Notes: generated by a model not told the origin, from the sequence alone. A DNA stretch of 64,000 bases from Spiractinospora alimapuensis (GCF_018437505.1 NZ_CP072467.1:5170010-5234009); one strand, 5' to 3'; positions 53,404 to 64,000 are shown, numbered from the stretch's first letter. Numbers and translations are program-made.

Positions 53404-54771
53404 ATGCCCGAACGTTCCGAGAGTCCACCCGCCACCGAAGTCCCAGCGGCGCGAGGCCGCGTCCGGTTCGTCACGGCCACCCTCGTCGGGCTGGTGTTCT
53501 TCCTCCTCCCGATCCCGGTCGGGGGCAAGTGGACCATCCTGTTCGACGTCATCGTCAGCGGCATCACCGACGGGTTCCCGACGGCGGTTCGCTACTTCGC
53601 GCTGGTCGTCGTCATCGCCTCCGCGGTCCTCACCCTCGCCGCCGCGCTCCAACGTCGGGGACGGCTCCGTGTCGGGCGTTTCGACCTGAGCCTGTTCGGT
53701 ACGGGGCCGCTGCTCACCGTGGTGCGCCTGGTGGGCGCCGCCCTCGCCGTGATGATCGTCTTCGAGGTGGGGCCCGCCGCGGTCCTCGCCGACGGCGTCG
53801 GACCCATGATCTTCTCCACCGTCGTGGTCTCCGTCGCCGTCATCGTGCCGATCGGCGCCGTGTTCGTCAGCCTGCTGGTCTCCTACGGCGGGCTGGAGTT
53901 CCTGGGCACCTTCGCCCGGCCGATCATGCGCCCGGTGTTCCGCGTCCCAGGGCGCGGCGCCCTCGACGCCCTCGCCTCGTTCGTCGGCAGCTACTCCGTC
54001 GGACTGTACGTCACCAACCGCATGTACGTGGAAGGGCAGTACAGCGCGCGCGAGGCGGTCATCCTCGCCACCTGCTTCAGTGGGGTGAGCCTCGGGTTCT
54101 TCGCGGTCGTCACCGCCACACTGGACCTGATGCCGTACTTCCCGGTCGTGGTCGGCTCGGTGCTGTTCGTGTGTCTGGCGCTGTCGGCGATCCTGGCGCG
54201 CATCCCACCGCTCTCACGCGTCCGCGACGACTACGTCACCGACCCCCAACCCGAGTCCGCCCCCGAAGGCGGTCTCGCCCGGGCCGCGGTGACCCGCGCC
54301 GTGGAACGGGCGCGCACGGCCGACACCATCGGTCGGGAGAGCGTCCGGGCCTGCGCCGAGGGGCTGCGACTGGCCATCGTCATCCTGCCCACCATCCTGG
54401 CGATCGGCACCGTGGCAGTGCTCATCGCCGAGCACACGCCCCTGTTCACCTGGCTGGGCCGCCCACTGGAGCCGGTGATCGCCCTGCTGGGCATCCCCGA
54501 CGCGGACACGGTCGCGCCCGCGAGCCTGATCGGGATCAGCGAGGTGTTCCTTCCCGCTCTGCTGAGCACCGAGCTCGCGATCCAGGCCAGGTTCTTCGTC
54601 GCGGTACTGTCCCTGAGCCAGATCCTGTTCCTTTCGGCCACCATCCCGCTACTGCTGGAGCTGGACATTCCGATCCGCCTGCGCGACTGCCTTGTCCTCT
54701 TCCTCCTACGCACCCTGATCGCGATCCCCATCATCGCCGCGATCACCCATGTGGTGTTCCTCCTCGCCTAG
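53404..54771 (+). CDS. YjiH-family nucleoside-recognition (Gate) domain membrane protein
   Basis: A 455-residue membrane protein with about 10-11 helices. The Gate-type halves are visible in 'FARPIMRPVFRVPGRGALDALASFVGSYSVGLYVTNRMY' (a stretch from about residue 178) and 'PLEPVIALLGIPDADTVAPASLIG'. A charged loop (about residues 275-310) lies between the halves. It is convergent with hutI, 43 bp away. Members of this family occur near hut genes in several bacteria, so transport of histidine or a pathway intermediate is possible but not shown. The start is ATG 53404 after GGAAGG. Confidence 0.75.
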   Translation: MPERSESPPATEVPAARGRVRFVTATLVGLVFFLLPIPVGGKWTILFDVIVSGITDGFPTAVRYFALVVVIASAVLTLAAALQRRGRLRVGRFDLSLFGTGPLLTVVRLVGAALAVMIVFEVGPAAVLADGVGPMIFSTVVVSVAVIVPIGAVFVSLLVSYGGLEFLGTFARPIMRPVFRVPGRGALDALASFVGSYSVGLYVTNRMYVEGQYSAREAVILATCFSGVSLGFFAVVTATLDLMPYFPVVVGSVLFVCLALSAILARIPPLSRVRDDYVTDPQPESAPEGGLARAAVTRAVERARTADTIGRESVRACAEGLRLAIVILPTILAIGTVAVLIAEHTPLFTWLGRPLEPVIALLGIPDADTVAPASLIGISEVFLPALLSTELAIQARFFVAVLSLSQILFLSATIPLLLELDIPIRLRDCLVLFLLRTLIAIPIIAAITHVVFLLA

Positions 54772-54814
54772 GAGCCCAGGACGGCTCGGTGAGGACCGCG
54801 CGATGGTCACCCGC

Positions 54815-56023
54815 TCAGAGGGTGCCGCTCACCAGCTCTCCGTCCTTGAACACCGCGGACACCTGGGGAGTCCCGGGACGGTAGGCGAGATGGATCGGGT
54901 TCGGGGCGTCCAGCAGCATCAGGTCGGCGCGGGCGCCGACCCCCAGGTGGCCGACGTCGTCGCGGCGCAGAGCGCGTGCGCCGCCGGCGGTCGCCGCCCA
55001 CACCGCCTCGTCCGGCGTCATCCGCGTCTCGCGCACCGCCAGCGCGATGCAGAAGGCCACGCTGGAGGTGAAGCACGATCCGGGGTTACAGTCGCTGGCC
55101 AGCGCGACCACGGCGCCCGCGTCGATGAGCGCCCGAGCGTCGGGGTAGGGGTGGCGGGTGGAGAAGTCCACACCGGGCAGCAGGGTCGCGACCGTGGGGT
55201 GCTCCGTCCGGGCCGACTGGGCGAGGGCGTCGACGTCCTCGGGCGTGAGATAGGTGCAGTGGTCCACCGACGCGGCTCCGACCTCGACGGCGAGCCGCAC
55301 CCCGGGGCCGGGACCGAGCTGGTTGCCGTGAACGCGGGGCAGCAGGCCGCGATCCCGCCCCGCGGTGAGGACACGGCGGGATTGCTCCTCGTCGAAAGCG
55401 CCCCGCTCACAGAAGACGTCGATCCAGCGGGCGTGGGGTGCGCACGCGTCCAGCATCGGGCCGGTGACCAGGTCGACGTAGCCGCTCGGGTCATCGCCGT
55501 ACTCCGGCGGAACGACGTGCGCCCCCAGGAACGTGACCTCGTCGGTGACGCCGGCCGCCACGCGCAGGGCCCGCTCCTCGTCGGCGACCGTCAGCCCGTA
55601 CCCGGACTTGATCTCCAACGTGGTGGTGCCCTGGGAGCGCGCCTCACGCAGCAGCCGGGCCGCGTTGTCGGCGAGGTCGGCGTCGGAGGCCGCACGGGTG
55701 GCGGCCACAGTGGTTCGTATACCCCCCGCCTCGTAGGGTTGCCCGCTCATCCGGGCGGCGAACTCGCGACTGCGGTCCCCGCTGAAGACGATGTGGGAGT
55801 GGCTGTCGACGAACCCCGGCAGGACGCATCGGCCGCGGGCGTCGACGCGAACGTCGGCGTCGGGGCTGTCCGAGCTGGGGCCGGCCCAGGCGACTCGCCC
55901 CTTCTCGACCACCAGGGCGGCGTCGCTGACCTCCCCGAGTGGGTCGGATCCCCGGGCGGGGTCGTTGGTCACCAACGTGGCGATGTTGTCGATGACGAGA
56001 GACGGTGGGGTCGCTGTGCTCAC
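54815..56023 (-). CDS. hutI: Imidazolonepropionase
   Basis: Third step of histidine degradation: imidazolonepropionate to N-formimino-L-glutamate. The 402-residue amidohydrolase has '[23 protein letters not shown]' with the metal HxH, '[12 protein letters not shown]', the ligand His in '[10 protein letters not shown]', 'SVDHCTYL' and the Asp in '[13 protein letters not shown]'. The start is GTG 56023 after AAGGAGGTGCTC, overlapping the hutF stop by 4 bp. Confidence 0.95.
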   Translation of the reverse strand: MSTATPPSLVIDNIATLVTNDPARGSDPLGEVSDAALVVEKGRVAWAGPSSDSPDADVRVDARGRCVLPGFVDSHSHIVFSGDRSREFAARMSGQPYEAGGIRTTVAATRAASDADLADNAARLLREARSQGTTTLEIKSGYGLTVADEERALRVAAGVTDEVTFLGAHVVPPEYGDDPSGYVDLVTGPMLDACAPHARWIDVFCERGAFDEEQSRRVLTAGRDRGLLPRVHGNQLGPGPGVRLAVEVGAASVDHCTYLTPEDVDALAQSARTEHPTVATLLPGVDFSTRHPYPDARALIDAGAVVALASDCNPGSCFTSSVAFCIALAVRETRMTPDEAVWAATAGGARALRRDDVGHLGVGARADLMLLDAPNPIHLAYRPGTPQVSAVFKDGELVSGTL

Positions 56024-57447
56024 GTGAGCACCTCCTTGATGGCGGCGTCGAGCGCGTCGGCGGTGTCAGGAACCCGAACGTGCGCGCCGTCGCGCACGAT
56101 CCACCGGCCGTCGGCCATGACGTGACGGATGTCGGCAGCGGTGGCGGCGTAGACCAGGGCGCCGGCGGCGTGCTCGGGGTCAAAACCGGACAGGCGGATG
56201 CTGTCCAGACTCACGGTGACCAGGTCCGCACGGGCGCCGGGACGCAGGATTCCCGCTTCCGGGGTGGCCACGCCGCCCCACCCCAGACGGACGTGTCCAG
56301 CGGCGCCGGCCGCGTCGTGCAGCGCGGCGGGCGCGAGCGTTCCGCGCCGACCGGAGCGCAGCCGCTCGTGCAGCTCCACCCCCCGCATCTCCTCGAACAT
56401 GTCGACCTGGGCGTGCTGATCGGTCCCGACGGTCAGTACGGCGGGCGGGTCCTCGGCATCCCCGGCCGTCAGGTCGTGGAGGCGTGGGAGTCCGTCGGCC
56501 AGGTCCCGTTCGGTGGTGGGACACAGGCACACCGCGCTCCCGCTGGATCGGACAGCGGTGATGTCGCCGTCGTCCAGGTGCGTGGCGTGCACGAGGCTGG
56601 TCCGGTTCCCCAGCGCCCCGGCCCGCTCCAGTACCCGCGTGGGCGAGAGGCCGTAGGCGGCGCCACACGCCTCGTTCTCCGCGGGCTGCTCGGAGACGTG
56701 GACGTGCAACGGAGCGTCGCGGCGCCTGGCCCACTCCGCGACGGTCGGGATCTGGTCGGCGGGCACGGCCCGGACGGAGTGCACCCCCGCTCCGACGCGG
56801 GCGTGGGGCGAGTCCGGCCGGAAACCGTCCACCCGCGCCGCCCACGTCGCGGAATCCCCGTCACCGAACCGCGCCTGCGGCCCCGCCAGCGGTAACGGTC
56901 CACCCCGCGAGGAGAGGCCGCCAGCCAGGTAGCAGGTGTCGAGCACGGTGATCCGAATCCCCGCGTCGGCCGCCGCCGCCACGAGCGCCGAGCCCATCAC
57001 GTTGGGGTCGCTGTAGGGGGTGCCGTCGGGCCCGTGATGTAGGTAGTGGAACTCCCCGACAGCGGTGACACCCGCCAGGGCCATCTCCGCGTACACCCCA
57101 CGCGCCAGCCGGTAGTAGGACTCCGGGGTGAGGCGCTCGGCCACCCGGTACATTTGCTCCCGCCAGGTCCAGAAGGAGCCACCGTTGCCGTGGGTGCGTC
57201 CCCGCAGCGCCCGATGGAAGGCGTGCGAGTGCGAGTTCGCGAAGCCCGCGAGAGTCACCCCCGGAAGTCGCTCCACCTCAGCGGTCGCGGTCGTCCCCGC
57301 CACGACCGAGACGATCCGTCCGTGGGTGTCCACCCCGATCGTCACGCCCCCCTCCACCGGATTTCCACCACGCCCGGTCCAGGCCCACTCACACCAGTAC
57401 CAGTGGTGGCCCCGATCCGGCTCGGGGGAGCGGGTGGAGGTCATCAT
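56020..57447 (-). CDS. hutF: Formimidoylglutamate deiminase
   Basis: Hydrolyses N-formimino-L-glutamate to N-formylglutamate and ammonia, the branch used when there is no direct formiminoglutamase. The 475-residue amidohydrolase has zinc-site '[20 protein letters not shown]', '[13 protein letters not shown]', '[16 protein letters not shown]', '[11 protein letters not shown]' and the Asp in '[16 protein letters not shown]'. The start is ATG 57447 or 57444 (AAAGGCGG upstream); the frame runs on upstream without homology. It is translationally coupled to hutI. Confidence 0.93.
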   Translation of the reverse strand: MMTSTRSPEPDRGHHWYWCEWAWTGRGGNPVEGGVTIGVDTHGRIVSVVAGTTATAEVERLPGVTLAGFANSHSHAFHRALRGRTHGNGGSFWTWREQMYRVAERLTPESYYRLARGVYAEMALAGVTAVGEFHYLHHGPDGTPYSDPNVMGSALVAAAADAGIRITVLDTCYLAGGLSSRGGPLPLAGPQARFGDGDSATWAARVDGFRPDSPHARVGAGVHSVRAVPADQIPTVAEWARRRDAPLHVHVSEQPAENEACGAAYGLSPTRVLERAGALGNRTSLVHATHLDDGDITAVRSSGSAVCLCPTTERDLADGLPRLHDLTAGDAEDPPAVLTVGTDQHAQVDMFEEMRGVELHERLRSGRRGTLAPAALHDAAGAAGHVRLGWGGVATPEAGILRPGARADLVTVSLDSIRLSGFDPEHAAGALVYAATAADIRHVMADGRWIVRDGAHVRVPDTADALDAAIKEVLT

Positions 57448-58408
57448 TGTCCGCCTTTCGTTCTGGTGAGGTCGTCCCCGTGCGATGAACGATGGTGTGC
57501 GCTGATTCGCCGGTCCGTCCCAGGCCCACCGGTACAGGGGCGTGGTGTCCTGCCGCGTCCCGGTGTGCCCAGCGTCCGGGGGCTGGTCGTGGCGTCCGGC
57601 GCGGGGATGCGGAGTGTCGCGTGTCGCGCCGATCGTCCGAGTGTCGGCCTGGTTCGGTAGGGGACCCCGAGCGGGCGCGGGCGGGTTCTCCCCCTGGCGC
57701 CGACACGTCCGTCGCGGCCCGGAAGGTCCGGAGTTCGCCCCCGCGATCGCGCGCCTGGTCCCTTCGAGGCGGAGGCGGAGGCGGGGCGCGATGCGTCCAG
57801 GGCGGTGGCCACGATCGCGGTGGACCGGCGGGGCGTCGCGTTCCATCACTTCTGGGCTACGTCCCCGCAGAGGGTCTGCGGGGACGTAGAACGTTGGGCC
57901 GCACCGGCCCGTATCGGGGCCAGCCGGCGCGCGTCCCGCGTGGGAGTGTGGGCGGTCGTGGTTCCGCGTCTGGCGGTGCGGGTCGGTGGCGGAGTCGGGT
58001 GGCGGGTTGGCGGCCCGCGCCCGCCCGGATCCGGCCACGTCCGCGTGCGCATCCGCCGGAGACGGGTGGGTGATCATCCGTCCCACCTCCCGACTGTGCC
58101 GCCAGAAACGGGGCGCGGGTGCCTCACTTCAGCTGGGGGGTGCCTGGTTGTGGCGAGCCGCTGTCCATGACTCCCTCCCCCGCCGGGGCGCGGGAACATG
58201 GTGCGCGCGGGGCGTCGGTGTGGCCCGGTGACCCGCGAAACCCCGATGTTCGGCAGGCGGGTGAGAACGGTGTCACTCCGCCAGCCGGGACCGCTGTCGC
58301 CCACCAACTCCGGGGGCCTGTACCGCGCATGGAGGGAGAGTGGCCGTTCCGGCGCGAGGGTCGGCGACCGGCCCTGTGGGGCCGGTCGGGGGACACCGCC
58401 GTTCGTGG
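57448..58408. other. 0.96-kb gap splitting the hut genes
   Basis: Between the M20 hydrolase gene and hutF, both leftward. It contains a strong hairpin at 57857-57889. Frames in both directions look non-coding. It probably holds the end of the hutHU unit and the promoter of hutFI. Confidence 0.5.
57857..57889. terminator. Perfect 14-bp hairpin inside the hut gap
   Basis: CTACGTCCCCGCAG (57857-57870) pairs with 57876-57889; the loop is AGGGT. It is likely a terminator for the hutH-hutU-hydrolase unit. Confidence 0.7.
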
Positions 58409-59635
58409 TCATCCCGCGCCGCCGTTGAGGAGTTCGGCGAGTACGTCGGCCAGCGCGGTGACACCCGCGTGGCAGTCGTCGGGGTTCGCGTGTTCCTCGG
58501 GGGAGTGGGAGACACCGGTGGGGTTGCGGACGAACAGCATCGCGGTGGGGACGCTGGCGGCCAGGACACCGGCGTCGTGGCCCGCTCCGGTGGGGAGAAC
58601 GGGGGCCGGGTCGCCTGGGTCGCCGACGATGGTGGCCAGGCGGTCGCGGAGTTGATGCGGGAAGTCGACTACTGGGGTCACGGACTCCGCTGTGTGGGTG
58701 AGGGCGACGGCGTGGGCGTCGGCGTGCCGCTGGGCGCTGTCGGCGACGCCGTCGACTACCGCGTGGAGCGTCGCCTCCTCGGGGGCGCGGGCGTCGAGCC
58801 AGGCACTGACCTGGGAGGGGATGGCGTTGGTGCCGTTCGGGCTGACCCGCACCTTGCCGACCGTGGCCACGGCGTCGTGTCGCTCGGCCAGCGCGCGCGC
58901 CGCGAGGACGGTCTCGGCGAAGGGCAGCATCGGGTCGCGGCGGTCGGCCAAGCGTGTCGTGCCGGCGTGGTCGGCCCTGCCGGTGAAGTCCATGCGCCAG
59001 CGCCCGTGTGGCCACACCGCCGAGGCCACACCGATGGGCCGTCCCATCGGGGCGAGGGCCCGCCCCTGTTCCACGTGGAGCTCGACGAACACGCCGACGC
59101 GCCGGAGCAGCGCGGCGTCCGGCCCGATCCCCGTGGGATCCAGCCCCGCGTCCTCCATGGCGCGCGCCCAGGTGACACCGTCGGCGTCGCTGAGCGCTGC
59201 GGCTCGTTCCGGGGAGAGCGTTCGGGTCAGCAGGCGGCTGCCGAGGCAGGGAATCCCGAACCGCGCGCCCTCCTCCTCCACGAACACCGTCACGGCGAGA
59301 GGCCGCCGGGGGCGCACACCGCGCCGCTTGAGTTCGTCCACCGCCGCGAGTGCCGTCACGACGCCCAGCGGCCCGTCGAAGGCGCCACCGTCGGGCACCG
59401 AGTCGAGGTGCGATCCCGTGACGACCGCGTCGTCACCGGGCTCCCCCCACCACGCCCACAGGTTGCCGTTGCCGTCGGTGCGCACATCCAGGCCGCGGGC
59501 GGTGGCCGCCTCGACGAACCACGCGCGCGCCTCGGCGTCGGCGGCTCCCCAGGAGTATCGCCGGTATCCGCCGGTGGTGCCGTCCCGCCCCAGTGGGGCC
59601 AGGTCAGACCACAGGGCGTCGAAACTCGCGGACAT
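58409..59635 (-). CDS. M20-family amidohydrolase, probable N-formylglutamate deformylase of the hut pathway
   Basis: A 408-residue metallohydrolase that looks like allantoate amidohydrolase or N-carbamoyl-amino-acid hydrolase. Metal ligands lie in 'GSHLDSVPDGGAFDGPLGVV', 'FVEEEGARFG' and 'FVELHVEQG', with 'GAGHDAGVLA' near the end. The ureide genes here use allantoicase instead and lie 46 kb away. This gene is joined to hutU (1-bp gap). It therefore probably replaces HutG in turning formylglutamate into glutamate. Streptomyces hut clusters have the same arrangement. The start is ATG 59635 after GGGAGGGATGAG. The substrate is inferred from context. Confidence 0.82.
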   Translation of the reverse strand: MSASFDALWSDLAPLGRDGTTGGYRRYSWGAADAEARAWFVEAATARGLDVRTDGNGNLWAWWGEPGDDAVVTGSHLDSVPDGGAFDGPLGVVTALAAVDELKRRGVRPRRPLAVTVFVEEEGARFGIPCLGSRLLTRTLSPERAAALSDADGVTWARAMEDAGLDPTGIGPDAALLRRVGVFVELHVEQGRALAPMGRPIGVASAVWPHGRWRMDFTGRADHAGTTRLADRRDPMLPFAETVLAARALAERHDAVATVGKVRVSPNGTNAIPSQVSAWLDARAPEEATLHAVVDGVADSAQRHADAHAVALTHTAESVTPVVDFPHQLRDRLATIVGDPGDPAPVLPTGAGHDAGVLAASVPTAMLFVRNPTGVSHSPEEHANPDDCHAGVTALADVLAELLNGGAG

Positions 59636-59636
59636 C

Positions 59637-61328
59637 TCATCCCTCCCGCATCGGGATCCGCAGGCCGTGTTCCTCGGCGACCCGGTCGGCCTCGGCGTAT
59701 CCGGCGTCGGCGTGCCGGAGCACACCGGTCGCCGGGTCGTTGGTCAGCACCCGCCACAGTTTCTCCCCCGCCAAGGGGGTGCCGTCAGCGACACTGACCT
59801 GCCCGGCGTGCAGGGACCGGCCCATGCCCACCCCGCCGCCGTGGTGGATGGACACCCACGATGCCCCCGACGACGTGTTGACCAGCGCGTTCAGCAACGG
59901 CCAGTCGGCGATGGCGTCGGACCCGTCCTTCATGGCCTCGGTCTCGCGGTAGGGGGACGCCACGGACCCCGTGTCCAGGTGGTCCCGCCCGATCGCCAAC
60001 GGCGCGCTGACCTCGCCGGAGGCCACCAAGTCGTTGAACCGTTGCCCGGCGGCGGCCCGCTCTCCCTGGCCCAGCCAGCAGATGCGGGACGGCAACCCCT
60101 GGAAGGAGACCTTCTCACCCGCCAGCCGGATCCACCGAGCCAGCGCCTCGTTCTCCGGGAACAGGTCCGACACCGCCCGATCGGTGCGCGCGATGTCGGC
60201 CGGGTCCCCTGACAGCGCGGCCCAACGGAACGGACCCTTCCCCTCGCAGAAGAGCGGACGAATGTAGGCGGGCACGAACCCGGGGAAGTCGAACGCGCGG
60301 GTGTACCCGGCGGTGCGGGCCTCCCCACGGATCGAGTTGCCGTAGTCGAACACCTCCGCGCCGGCGTCGGCGAAGCCGACCATCGCCGCGACGTGGGCCG
60401 CCATCGACTCACGTGCCCGCTGGGTGAACTCCTCGGGCTTCGCCGCGGCGTAGTCCCTCCACTCCTCGAAGGAGACCCCGACGGGGAGATAGGACAGGGG
60501 GTCGTGCGCCGAGGTCTGGTCGGTGACGATGTCGATCGGGGCGTCGCGGGCGAGCAGTTCCGGAACCACCTCGGCGGCGTTGCCCAACAGGCCGATGGAA
60601 CGGGGGCGTCCCGCGTCGCGCGCCGCCACCGCGAGGCGCAGCGCGTCGTCGAGGCTCTCGGCACGCTCGTCCAGGTAGCCGGTGTCGATGCGGCGGGCGA
60701 TCCGGCTCGGGTCACACTCCACCACGATGGCGACGCCGCCGTTCATCGTGACGGCGAGAGGCTGTGCGCCGCCCATGCCGCCCAGGCCCGCGGTGAGGGT
60801 GATGGTGCCGGAAAGGTCACCATCTCCGCTGCCCGCCCGCCCCCGTTTCGCGGCGACGGCGGCGAAGGTCTCGTAGGTGCCCTGAAGGATGCCCTGGGTG
60901 CCGATGTAGATCCAGGAACCGGCCGTCATCTGCCCGTACATGGTCAGGCCCAGGGCGTCCAGGCGCCGGAACTCCTCCCAGTTCGCCCAGTCGCCGACGA
61001 GGTTGGAGTTCGCGAGGAGCACCCGGGGGGCCCACTCGTGCGTTCGCAGCACTCCCACCGGCCGGCCCGACTGCACCAGCAGGGTCTCGTCGCCCTCCAG
61101 CTCGGTCAGGCAGGCGGTGATCCGGTCGAAGCTGTGCCAGTCGCGGGCCGCTTTCCCCGTTCCGCCATAGACGACGAGCTGGTCCGGGTGTTCGGCGACC
61201 TCGGGGTCCAGGTTGTTGTGCAGCATGCGCAGCGCGGCCTCCTGCTGCCACCCCCGGGCGGTGAGGGACGTTCCGCGTGGGGCGCGCACCGGGCGCGGAC
61301 GACCGCCAGCGGGTTCGGTGGTGCTCAT
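59637..61328 (-). CDS. hutU: Urocanate hydratase
   Basis: Hydrates urocanate to imidazolonepropionate using tightly bound NAD+ as electrophile. The 563-residue protein is full length and well conserved: '[16 protein letters not shown]', '[15 protein letters not shown]', '[13 protein letters not shown]' (NAD region), '[15 protein letters not shown]' and '[23 protein letters not shown]'. The start is ATG 61328 after AGGAAGGAAC. It lies 16 bp after hutH and joins the M20 hydrolase gene. Confidence 0.96.
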   Translation of the reverse strand: MSTTEPAGGRPRPVRAPRGTSLTARGWQQEAALRMLHNNLDPEVAEHPDQLVVYGGTGKAARDWHSFDRITACLTELEGDETLLVQSGRPVGVLRTHEWAPRVLLANSNLVGDWANWEEFRRLDALGLTMYGQMTAGSWIYIGTQGILQGTYETFAAVAAKRGRAGSGDGDLSGTITLTAGLGGMGGAQPLAVTMNGGVAIVVECDPSRIARRIDTGYLDERAESLDDALRLAVAARDAGRPRSIGLLGNAAEVVPELLARDAPIDIVTDQTSAHDPLSYLPVGVSFEEWRDYAAAKPEEFTQRARESMAAHVAAMVGFADAGAEVFDYGNSIRGEARTAGYTRAFDFPGFVPAYIRPLFCEGKGPFRWAALSGDPADIARTDRAVSDLFPENEALARWIRLAGEKVSFQGLPSRICWLGQGERAAAGQRFNDLVASGEVSAPLAIGRDHLDTGSVASPYRETEAMKDGSDAIADWPLLNALVNTSSGASWVSIHHGGGVGMGRSLHAGQVSVADGTPLAGEKLWRVLTNDPATGVLRHADAGYAEADRVAEEHGLRIPMREG

Positions 61329-61344
61329 GGGTGTTCCTTCCTGG

Positions 61345-62883
61345 TCAGGCGAGCGGAACGACGGATTCGGCGGCGGCCAGAACGGAGCCGTCGGTAATGA
61401 GGTTGGCGCCGGCGGCGATGTCGGGGGCGAGGTATCGGTCCGGCCCCGGGCCAGGGATACGTTGGCGCACCGCGTCACGGACCGCCGCGGTGGCGGGCGC
61501 TGGGCTCAGCGGCGAGCGCAGGTCAAGGGCACGCGCCGCGGTAAGGAGCTCGACGGCGAGAACGCGGGTCAGACCGTCGACCGCACGACGCAGCTTGCGC
61601 GCCGCCGCCCACCCCATGGAGACGTGGTCCTCCTGCATCGCCGAACTGGGGATGGAGTCGACGCTGGCCGGAGCGGCGAGGCGCTTGAGCTCGGAGACGA
61701 TCGCGGCCTGGGTGTACTGGGCGATCATGTGGCCCGAGTCCACGCCGGGATCCTCGGCCAGGAAGGCGGGCAGCCCCTGGGAACGGGCCACGTCCAACAT
61801 CCGGTCCGTGCGCCGTTCCGCGATCGACGCGACGTCGGCCGCGGCGATGGCGAGGAAGTCGAGGACGTAGCCGACGGGGGCACCGTGGAAGTTGCCGTTG
61901 GACTCCACCCGACCGTCCGGAAGAACGACCGGGTTGTCGATCACGGCCACGAGCTCCCGGGCGGCCACGTCAGTGGCGTGCGCCAGCGTGTCCCGCGCGG
62001 CTCCCGCCACCTGCGGTGCGCACCGCAGCGAGTAGGCGTCCTGCACCCGACCACATCCCTGGTGGGAGGCCGTGATGGCCGAGCCCGACAACATCGCGCG
62101 CATGTTCGCCGCCGCGGCGGCCTGACCCGGGTGCGGCCGCAGGGCCTGGAGTTCGGCGGCGTAGGCGCGATCCGTGCCCAGCAGTGCCTCCACGCTCATG
62201 GCGGCGGTGACGTCGGCGACGCGGAGCAGTCGACCGAGGTCGTGGCAGGCGAGTACCAGCATCCCGAGCATGCCGTCGGTCCCGTTGATGAGCGCGAGCC
62301 CTTCCTTGGCGGCGAGCTCGAGGGGGAGCAGACCGGCGGACGCCAGGGCCTTCGCCGCGTCGACACGAGTCCCGGACGCGTCGTCGACCTCTCCCTCGCC
62401 CATCAGTGCCAGCGCGACGTGAGAGAGCGGCGCGAGGTCCCCGGAACAGCCGAGACTGCCGTACTCGTACACGACCGGAGTGATGCCGGCGTTGAGCATC
62501 CCGGCGAGCGCGTCGGCCGTTTCCATGCGGACGCCGGTGCCCCCGGAGGCGAGGGTGCGCAGCCGCAACAGCATCAGCGCGCGCACCACCTCACGTTCCA
62601 CCTCCGTCCCGCTCCCGGCGGCGTGCGACCGGATGAGAGACCGTTGCAACCGCGCACGCAGGTCCGGCTCGATGTGCCGGGTGGCCAGCGCCCCGAAGCC
62701 GGTACTGACCCCGTACGCCGGCTCGCTCTCCTCCGCGAGCCGCCGCACCCGGGCACGCCCATCGGCGACGTCCTGCCGTGCTTCGTCCGTGATAACCACG
62801 GCGACCCCGTCGCGGGCGACCGCCACGACGTCGTTCAAAGTGAGTGGCCCGCGCCCCAGCGCGACCTTCGACGGTGAGTTCAC
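61345..62883 (-). CDS. hutH: Histidine ammonia-lyase
   Basis: First step of histidine degradation, giving urocanate. The 512-residue MIO enzyme has Cys146-Ser147-Gly148 in '[14 protein letters not shown]' rather than the common Ala-Ser-Gly. MIO formation from CSG is expected, and I recall this form from Streptomyces HutH. Tyr57 in 'AYGVSTGFG' and the HAL-type Ser86-His87 pair are present. The GTG at 62883 is the best start by length, though its ribosome site is poor; the open frame continues another 675 bp upstream without homology and across the IclR promoter. Confidence 0.93.
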   Translation of the reverse strand: MNSPSKVALGRGPLTLNDVVAVARDGVAVVITDEARQDVADGRARVRRLAEESEPAYGVSTGFGALATRHIEPDLRARLQRSLIRSHAAGSGTEVEREVVRALMLLRLRTLASGGTGVRMETADALAGMLNAGITPVVYEYGSLGCSGDLAPLSHVALALMGEGEVDDASGTRVDAAKALASAGLLPLELAAKEGLALINGTDGMLGMLVLACHDLGRLLRVADVTAAMSVEALLGTDRAYAAELQALRPHPGQAAAAANMRAMLSGSAITASHQGCGRVQDAYSLRCAPQVAGAARDTLAHATDVAARELVAVIDNPVVLPDGRVESNGNFHGAPVGYVLDFLAIAAADVASIAERRTDRMLDVARSQGLPAFLAEDPGVDSGHMIAQYTQAAIVSELKRLAAPASVDSIPSSAMQEDHVSMGWAAARKLRRAVDGLTRVLAVELLTAARALDLRSPLSPAPATAAVRDAVRQRIPGPGPDRYLAPDIAAGANLITDGSVLAAAESVVPLA

Positions 62884-63191
62884 ACCCCCATTGCACGCTC
62901 CCAGCCGCCCCAGAGCGAGTACCCAGGCGGCGGAACCGTCCGAAATCTCAGACCCGCTGCCGCCCCGCGCGCTTCCGGCAGCCCAGCACGCCCGGGCCGT
63001 ACGTGCGCGGACCTGTCTCCCGTCTCCGTCTCCGGGGAACTCCTCGCCGTCGGTGCATCCCCGTGTGCGCGGGGCTTTCCCGCCCCACGCATCGTCGCCC
63101 CCCTCCCCAGCGGTCCATCCCGGCGTGCGGATCGCCTCGGCGCGCGCCTCGTACGTGTTCAGAGGGGGTGCCTGCGTGTGACAATCTCCCC
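62884..63191. promoter_or_regulatory. Divergent control region of hutH and the IclR gene
   Basis: A 308-bp gap between divergent genes that should hold both promoters and the regulator's operator. I see no strong inverted repeat, and the ureide 23-bp motif is absent. Confidence 0.45.
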
Positions 63192-64000
63192 ATGAGTCAC
63201 GTTCCGGCCGCGACCAGGGCATTGCGGTTGTTGCGCTACTTGGCCACCCGGCCTGGGCCGGTGTCGGCGGCGGCGATCGCCACCGATCTGGGCCTACCGC
63301 GATCCAGCGTCTACCAGATCCTGGAGACGATGGCGGAGGAAGGCTTCGTGACGCATCTACCGGAGGAACGGCGGTGGGGGTTGGGGATCGCGGCGTTCGA
63401 GATCGGGACGGCGTACCTACGGCATGACCCCCTGGAGCGGCTGGCCCGTCCGCTGCTGGGGGACCTGAGCCGGGAGACGGCGGCCACCGCGCACCTCGGC
63501 ATCCTGCACGGGGCGGACACGCTGTATCTCCTGAAGGAACAGCCACCGCACGTGCCAACCCTGGTGACCGGCGTGGGGGTGCGGCTTCCGGCGCACCTGA
63601 CGGCGTCGGGGTGCGCGATCATGGCGCATCTGCCACGGGCCCAGGTTCGGGCCCTCTACCCCGGCCGGGACCAGTTCGTCTCACGGACGGGAAACGGGCC
63701 GGCGACTCCGAGTGACCTGCGGGACGTACTCGCCCGTGAGCGCAGACAGGGGTGGTCGAGCGAGGAGGGGCAGGTCACGACCGGGTTCTCCTCCGTTGCG
63801 GCGGCCGCGTTCGACCACAACGGCAGTCCGATCGCCGCGATCAGCCTCACCGTGCCCAGCGCGCGTCCGGTGACACTCGACGCGCTCGCGGCCGGGGTTC
63901 GTGACGCCGCCGCCGATCTCACCCGGCGGATGGGAGGACGACGAGCCGGAGCCGCGCGGTCGGCTCGCCCGCGGCGCCGTCCCGCCGGGGCGCACCGAGC
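63192..64000 (+). CDS. IclR-family regulator of the hut genes (cut by window end)
   Basis: At least 269 residues with no stop before the window edge. The winged HTH is at residues 6-65 ('ALRLLRYLATRPGPVSAAAIATDLGLP' region followed by 'SSVYQILETMAEEGFVTHL'). The effector domain follows, with 'HLTASGCAIMAHLPRAQV' and 'SSEEGQVTTGFSSVAAAAFD', and ends in a basic Arg/Ala/Pro-rich tail. It starts at ATG 63192, divergent from hutH, so it most likely controls the hut operon by sensing histidine or urocanate. A link to the ureide operators is conceivable, but those sites are far away. Confidence 0.9.
   Translation, partial: MSHVPAATRALRLLRYLATRPGPVSAAAIATDLGLPRSSVYQILETMAEEGFVTHLPEERRWGLGIAAFEIGTAYLRHDPLERLARPLLGDLSRETAATAHLGILHGADTLYLLKEQPPHVPTLVTGVGVRLPAHLTASGCAIMAHLPRAQVRALYPGRDQFVSRTGNGPATPSDLRDVLARERRQGWSSEEGQVTTGFSSVAAAAFDHNGSPIAAISLTVPSARPVTLDALAAGVRDAAADLTRRMGGRRAGAARSARPRRRPAGAHR

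Noticed and set aside
54749-56125. A 458-codon plus-strand frame over hutI
   Set aside because: It is antisense to a clear imidazolonepropionase and has no protein-like features.
61345-63558. HutH with a 225-residue N-terminal extension
   Set aside because: The extra residues are Arg/Pro/Gly-rich and unlike any HAL, and they would run across the promoter and coding start of the divergent IclR gene.

Overview
The window is high-GC DNA with dense, overlapping genes, frequent GTG and TTG starts and actinobacterial gene sets (LmbU-type regulator, class III lanthipeptide synthetase, Streptomyces-style hut cluster without hutG). It suggests a filamentous actinomycete, possibly Nocardiopsis or a relative. 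The genus is a guess from general character only.

Layout. (1) 0.6-12.7 kb: purine/ureide catabolism. hyi-glxR-gcl-alc runs leftward. uraD-uraH-uricase-NCS2 permease runs rightward. An aldolase-like gene and allantoinase run leftward. Together they take urate through HIU, OHCU, allantoin and allantoate to glyoxylate and then to glycerate. A 23-bp motif recurs in front of all three units. (2) 12.9-43.1 kb: one large specialised-metabolite locus. It holds a full set for a vancosamine-type 2,3,6-trideoxy-3-amino-3-C-methylhexose (rmlA, rmlB, 2,3-dehydratase, 3-aminotransferase, C-methyltransferase, epimerase, 4-ketoreductase) and two paralogous glycosyltransferases. An acyl-starter module has two carrier proteins, a short acyl-AMP ligase, a tyrosine-type ammonia-lyase, a fatty-acyl-AMP ligase and a ketosynthase. 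A class III lanthipeptide operon has a LanKC synthetase, three tandem 27-28-residue precursors, a GNAT, an ABC exporter and two methyltransferases. A secreted penicillin-acylase-family hydrolase and an LmbU-type regulator complete it. (3) 43.4-47.2 kb: an ascorbate-type PTS (IIC, IIB) and the PLP synthase pair pdxT-pdxS. (4) 47.5-53.0 kb: an SDR-like protein, two MFS exporters, an ArsR-like regulator and a RibD/DHFR-like protein. (5) 53.4-64 kb: histidine utilisation (hutH, hutU, an M20 amidohydrolase, hutF, hutI) with a Gate-domain membrane protein and an IclR regulator cut by the window edge.

The most interesting region is the second. The sugar C-methyltransferase is co-transcribed with the lanthipeptide precursors, while the other sugar genes sit with the acyl-starter genes, so the three modules look like one pathway. 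My working model is an N-acylated (aryl or fatty acyl), aminosugar-bearing class III lanthipeptide with core S-x-x-S-x-x-x-C. No LanD-type decarboxylase and no obvious leader peptidase are present, so ring type and leader removal remain open. All functions come from reading motifs; no database search was run.
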